From: Lacrimispora celerecrescens
GTDB taxonomy: Bacteria; Bacillota; Clostridia; Lachnospirales; Lachnospiraceae
Direction of reading: 5' to 3'
DNA length: 64,000 nucleotides
Assembly (NCBI RefSeq): GCF_000732605.1
Contig: NZ_JPME01000015.1
Coordinates: 1 to 64,000, forward strand
A program made the position numbers and the translations under genes. Positions within the stretch are counted from its first letter, which is position 1. Every line of letters starts with the position of its first letter. Shown piece by piece: positions 61,862 through 64,000 of this stretch. A model generated the notes under the pieces. That model saw only the letters and a program-made list of their open reading frames with translations. It made no database searches and was not told where the DNA came from.

Positions 61862-63007
61862 ATGAAACGAAATGTATTGGGAATTTTACTGAGCACGGCA
61901 ATGATTGCCACTGCCCTGGCCGGATGCGGAAGCAAAGCAACGGGCAGTACCTCTGCAGCTCCTGAAGCCACAGAGGCTAAAACCTCAGAAGGCACTCAGG
62001 CCCCTGCAGCCACAGAAGCTGCTTCTAACGGAGATATGACTGTTTACCTGGTAGCAAAAGGATTTCAGTCCCAATATTGGCAGGCAGTATATAAGGGCGC
62101 TCAAAACGCAGCAAAAGGATTGGGGGTCCGTCTGGAATTTCAGGGACCGGATTCTGAATCGGATATTGCACAGCAGGTTCAGATGTTGAACAATGCGGTT
62201 CAGATGCAGCCAAATGCAATTGGACTGGCAGCTCTGGATGTATCAGCTTTAAACGACAGCATTAAGGAAGCTCAGGATGCAAAAATCCCGATCATAGGAT
62301 TTGACTCCGGTGTTCCGGATGCACCGGCAGGTTCCGTAGCGGCCAATGCGGCTACGGACAATTACAAGGCAGGAGAAGTAGCAGCCGAAAATACATATCC
62401 TTTGGTAAAGGATATCATTGCAAAAGCCTCTGGTAGCGTACGGATCGGAGTTCTGAACCAGGATGCCACATCAGAATCCATTATCAGCCGCGGACTTGGT
62501 TTTATTAATAAAATTACCGAACTGATTGAAGCTGATGGAAAAAGTGTATGTGTAACCGGAAATGAAAAATTTGTAAGTGACGCAAAAGCGGACAAGGGCG
62601 ACTCTGCAGATGTTATTCTGGATGTTGCAGTTCCTGCAAAAGTTGAAGCCTCTCTGATGACAACAGACGCACAGACAATATTAAATAAAGATGATACGAT
62701 CTGCATATTCGCATCAAACCAGAAGACAGGGGAGGGCCTGATCACAGGTGATGAGAATCTGGGAAGACTGGGGAAGGAAGTAATCGGTGTTGCATTTGAC
62801 TCCGGTACCATGATTAAGGAGGCGATAAAAGACGGCAGACTTGCCGGCGCTGTTACCCAGGCACCGGTAGAGATCGGATACCAGACAGTGGAGCTGGCAG
62901 TGAAAGCTGCCAGGGGTGAAGCAGTAACTGACGTGGATACAGGCTGTAAGTGGTACACCGTTGATAATATGGACAACGAAGAAATTATACAGAATCTGTA
63001 TGACTAA
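61862..63007 (+). CDS. sugar-binding lipoprotein of the RbsB type
   Basis: Lipoprotein of 381 residues. Signal and lipobox LAGC are at residues 18-21, followed by a Ser/Thr/Ala-rich linker and the ribose-type binding fold (GFQSQYWQAVYKGAQNAAKG, IIGFDSGVP). It is the transport receptor of the importer. ATG 61862 follows AAGGAGG; the longer frame from 61808 is not supported. A hairpin with T-rich tail follows the gene. Confidence 0.92.
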   Translation: MKRNVLGILLSTAMIATALAGCGSKATGSTSAAPEATEAKTSEGTQAPAATEAASNGDMTVYLVAKGFQSQYWQAVYKGAQNAAKGLGVRLEFQGPDSESDIAQQVQMLNNAVQMQPNAIGLAALDVSALNDSIKEAQDAKIPIIGFDSGVPDAPAGSVAANAATDNYKAGEVAAENTYPLVKDIIAKASGSVRIGVLNQDATSESIISRGLGFINKITELIEADGKSVCVTGNEKFVSDAKADKGDSADVILDVAVPAKVEASLMTTDAQTILNKDDTICIFASNQKTGEGLITGDENLGRLGKEVIGVAFDSGTMIKEAIKDGRLAGAVTQAPVEIGYQTVELAVKAARGEAVTDVDTGCKWYTVDNMDNEEIIQNLYD

Positions 63008-63028
63008 GGAATAACGAATTGATCAATC

Positions 63029-63079
63029 GGGCTGCTGCATCAGGCGATAGAAAATCTCCGGGCAGCAGCCCTTAATTTT
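63029..63079 (+). terminator. hairpin after the binding-protein gene
   Basis: GGGCTGCTGC (63029-63038) and GCAGCAGCCC (63062-63071) form a perfect 10-bp stem; TTAATTTTT follows. It may be a partial terminator that lowers expression of the mutarotase gene downstream. Confidence 0.65.
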
Positions 63080-63102
63080 TATCTAGCTGAGGAGGAAGAA
63101 AG

Positions 63103-63537
63103 ATGTTAAAAGGAATACCGGCAATTTTAAGCCCGGAACTGTTAAAAATACTTTGTGAAATGGGTCATACGGATGAGCTGACCATTGGTGATGGGAACTT
63201 TCCTGGTCATACCTATGGGCAGAAGGTGATTCGTATGGATGGACACGGCGTGGCTGAGATATTGGCTGCAATCCTTCAGGTATTTCCCCTGGATACTTAT
63301 GAGGAGCATCCGGTAACTTTAATGGCGGTGGTTGCAGGAGATAAAGTGGAAACCCCTATTTGGGAGCAGTACAAAGAGATCGTAGCAAACTATGATGAAC
63401 GGGGTGCTGGCTGCTTTGAAAAAATCGATAAGTGGAAATTCTACGAAAAGACAAAGGAGAAGTCATCGGTTGTCATTATGACAAGTGAAAAGGCGCTATA
63501 TGCAAACATCATTTTAAAAAAGGGCGTGGTGATATAA
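63103..63537 (+). CDS. RbsD/FucU-family sugar mutarotase
   Basis: A 144-residue cytoplasmic mutarotase. MLKGIPAILSPELLKILCEMGH and DELTIGDGNFP at the N-terminus, and VVIMTSEKALYANIILKKGV at the C-terminus, match the FucU branch rather than RbsD. It interconverts anomers of the imported sugar. AGGAGGAAG precedes ATG 63103. With the LacX-like epimerase in the other operon it points to an aldose as the incoming substrate. Confidence 0.9.
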   Translation: MLKGIPAILSPELLKILCEMGHTDELTIGDGNFPGHTYGQKVIRMDGHGVAEILAAILQVFPLDTYEEHPVTLMAVVAGDKVETPIWEQYKEIVANYDERGAGCFEKIDKWKFYEKTKEKSSVVIMTSEKALYANIILKKGVVI

Positions 63538-63644
63538 AACAAATGACTGGCACTTGTTTCCATGGATAAGGAAGGAGTAAAGGAGCCGGGGATTGATGGG
63601 TCTATTCCATGAAAATGGAGATTTGGAGTATGGAGGGGAAGAAT

Positions 63645-64000
63645 ATGTTTCAAAAGATGAAATTGGCATCTAAATTAGGTGCTGTCATTGGCTTTTTTCT
63701 GGCAGCAATTTTTTTAATTCTGATTGCAGTTACTGCCATGGTGTCAGGCAGTGCGATTACAACCGGCGTATCAGGGGAGCTGACTGCAATCGCCAAATCC
63801 AACAGCATTAAAGTCCAGCAAATATTTGATGCTGCCGGAACGGTAGCAAATGATATGCAAGCCTATTTGGAAAATGCCTGTGAGGAGGGGGAATCTTCTG
63901 CAGAGCGGATGAAACTGCCCTCCGACCCTGCTGTTGCCGGTTTGTTTCAAAGTTCCATTTATGGACAGGCTCTGACGCCTTTGAATTACGAAGTGGAGAC
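63645..64000 (+). CDS. methyl-accepting chemotaxis protein, 3'-truncated by window edge
   Basis: The first 118 codons of a membrane receptor; the frame is open to the end of the window. MFQKMKLASKLGAVIGFFLA starts a membrane helix at about residues 10-35, and the following extracellular part (TAIAKSNSIKVQQIFDAAGT) looks like the first helix of a Cache sensor. TGGAGGGG precedes ATG 63645. Such receptors are common after sugar import operons. The signalling domain is outside the window, so the class is likely but not proven. Confidence 0.7.
   Translation, partial: MFQKMKLASKLGAVIGFFLAAIFLILIAVTAMVSGSAITTGVSGELTAIAKSNSIKVQQIFDAAGTVANDMQAYLENACEEGESSAERMKLPSDPAVAGLFQSSIYGQALTPLNYEVE

Overview
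The window looks like chromosomal DNA of a Gram-positive anaerobe of the Clostridia, most likely a Lachnospiraceae member of the Clostridium sphenoides/Lacrimispora type. This is judged from protein style and gene content: strong AGGAGG ribosome sites, a GlpP-controlled glycerol operon with a DUF1667 protein, YesMN-type two-component systems, many sugar ABC/PTS loci, and a NirJ2/AhbD-like radical SAM enzyme. No rRNA, tRNA, CRISPR array or phage module was seen.

Region by region. (1) 1-4100, visibly AT-richer: the 3' half of an IS605-type tnpB with its right end, then a probable two-gene antibiotic resistance operon encoding an Lsa-type ABC-F protein and a Cfr-type 23S rRNA methyltransferase. 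Each gene is preceded by its own 26-codon leader ORF, and the two leaders share one architecture. (2) 4.2-9.8 kb: a membrane YARHG-domain protein, poorly known small proteins, a MerR-like regulator and an AhpF-N-like thioredoxin protein. (3) 9.8-18.6 kb: glycerol/dihydroxyacetone operon (glpP, glpK, glpF, glpA-like, glpB-like, DUF1667, a small Cys-repeat peptide, dhaK, dhaL, dhaM). (4) 18.6-24.9 kb: an EcsC-family protein, then an RpiR regulator and a mannose-family PTS operon with SIS and CutC proteins. (5) 25-26.3 kb: an ArsR regulator and an alpha/beta hydrolase sharing an operator motif. (6) 26.6-36.7 kb: a YesM/YesN two-component system, a sugar ABC importer and two FAD-dependent oxidoreductases. 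(7) 36.7-43.6 kb: a minus-strand trio (a soluble substrate-binding-like protein with a DUF1858-like domain, a CobW/HypB-like GTPase with two CxxC motifs, and a lone ABC ATPase), divergent from a radical SAM enzyme and a FecBCD-type iron/heme/corrinoid importer. (8) 43.7-47.1 kb: two AraC regulators and an MFS-like transporter. (9) 47.3-64 kb: a large sugar or polyol catabolic island: GatY-like aldolase, FGGY kinase, GatD-like dehydrogenase, PfkB kinase, aldose epimerase, aldo/keto reductase, LacI regulator, a three-component sensor, an RbsABC-type importer, a FucU/RbsD mutarotase and the start of a chemoreceptor.

How the genes fit together. In region 3 glycerol enters by GlpF and is phosphorylated and oxidised to DHAP, while free dihydroxyacetone is phosphorylated by DhaKLM. 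In region 9 the enzymes form a chain that could take an ABC-imported sugar or polyol through a phosphorylated polyol and a ketose phosphate to a ketose bisphosphate and triose phosphates. A LacI operator motif is repeated before the regulator and before the importer. The most novel-looking items are the paired leader-controlled ribosome-protection genes, the triple Cys-repeat peptide, the DUF1858/GTPase/ATPase trio facing the radical SAM/iron cluster, and the non-PTS polyol-phosphate route. All functions are read from sequence patterns; no database search was possible.
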